From NCBI GenBank assembly GCA_900755065.1, contig CAAEFC010000004.1, positions 1 through 49,426 on the forward strand: a stretch of 49,426 nucleotides of DNA. The letters are read 5' to 3'. Below the pieces are notes generated by a model. It was not told the DNA's origin. It did not search any database and worked only from the letters and a program-made list of their open reading frames with translations. The stretch comes from Bacilli bacterium (lineage in GTDB: Bacteria > Bacillota_I > Bacilli_A > RFN20 > CAG-449). The translations under genes and the position numbers were made by a program. Of this stretch, positions 49,394-49,426 are shown piece by piece; within the stretch, counting starts at the first letter, position 1, and each line of letters starts with the position of its first letter.

Positions 49394-49426
49394 ATAGGTG
49401 ATACAGATTTGATACAGGTTTTAAGA

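Noticed and set aside
3..49426. Mollicute genetic code (TGA as tryptophan)
   Set aside because: Well-identified genes such as nrnA, hamA and the yunB-like gene end at TGA exactly at overlaps with the next start, and Trp is encoded by TGG throughout.
3..49426. CRISPR array
   Set aside because: No regularly spaced short repeats were found; the repeats at the 5' end are diverged duplicates of genes and RNAs.
49395..49426. Near-repeats of GATACAG at the window's end as an attachment site beside tRNA-Thr
   Set aside because: Only about 30 bases are visible and no integrase is in view; too little to support a call.

Overview
The window looks like the chromosome of a walled, low-to-mid GC Bacillota (Bacilli/Erysipelotrichia-like) bacterium. 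This rests on the RNA polymerase delta subunit, conserved Bacilli-type gene neighbourhoods (a DUF1934 gene-argS-rpoE-fba; yunB-yutH-nifU; pgi with an S1-domain gene), a class A penicillin-binding protein, and TGA used as stop. It mixes a moderately GC-rich core with a clearly AT-rich island at about 21.8-36.6 kb.

Layout. (1) 1-2.55 kb: an array of small or decayed genes on the plus strand, interleaved with six candidate small structured RNAs on the minus strand. Three of these are paralogues with compensatory changes in their stems. (2) 2.6-15.3 kb: core genes ychF, ispF, a class A PBP, an IbrA/IbrB-like pair, a DUF1934 gene, argS, rpoE, fba, an nrnA-like DHH phosphoesterase, a cysQ-like phosphatase, yunB-like and yutH-like genes, and a NifU-like gene. 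(3) 15.3-21.8 kb: a decayed AlbA_2-type regulator, a five-tRNA operon, pgi, an S1-domain gene, lemA, an M3 oligopeptidase, mgsA and tRNA-Leu(GAG). (4) 21.8-36.6 kb: an AT-rich defence island just downstream of tRNA-Leu. It holds a deleted hsdM, an intact Hachiman-like pair (hamA, hamB), a frameshifted type ISP restriction-modification gene, a frameshifted T5orf172/GIY-YIG gene, an IS30-like remnant, and an intact two-gene unit of a DNA methyltransferase and a DGQHR-domain protein with a nuclease-like N-terminus. (5) 36.6-49.4 kb: divergent ku and ligD (non-homologous end joining), a secreted transglutaminase-like protein, a heterodimeric ABC exporter, a spermidine-synthase-like methyltransferase, a small hypothetical gene, a membrane-anchored DUF1508-repeat protein and tRNA-Thr.

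How the parts fit. The cysQ-like and nrnA-like proteins are expected to clear pAp and short oligonucleotides. The IbrA-like protein belongs to the PAPS-reductase-like ATP-pyrophosphatase superfamily, but no sulfate-assimilation genes are visible. The island holds both working-looking and broken defence genes, which is typical of turnover at a tRNA-side hotspot; no integrase is visible. The two signals most likely to be new are the 5' small-RNA/small-protein array and the methyltransferase-DGQHR pair. All calls come from reading the sequence and recalling families; nothing was searched.
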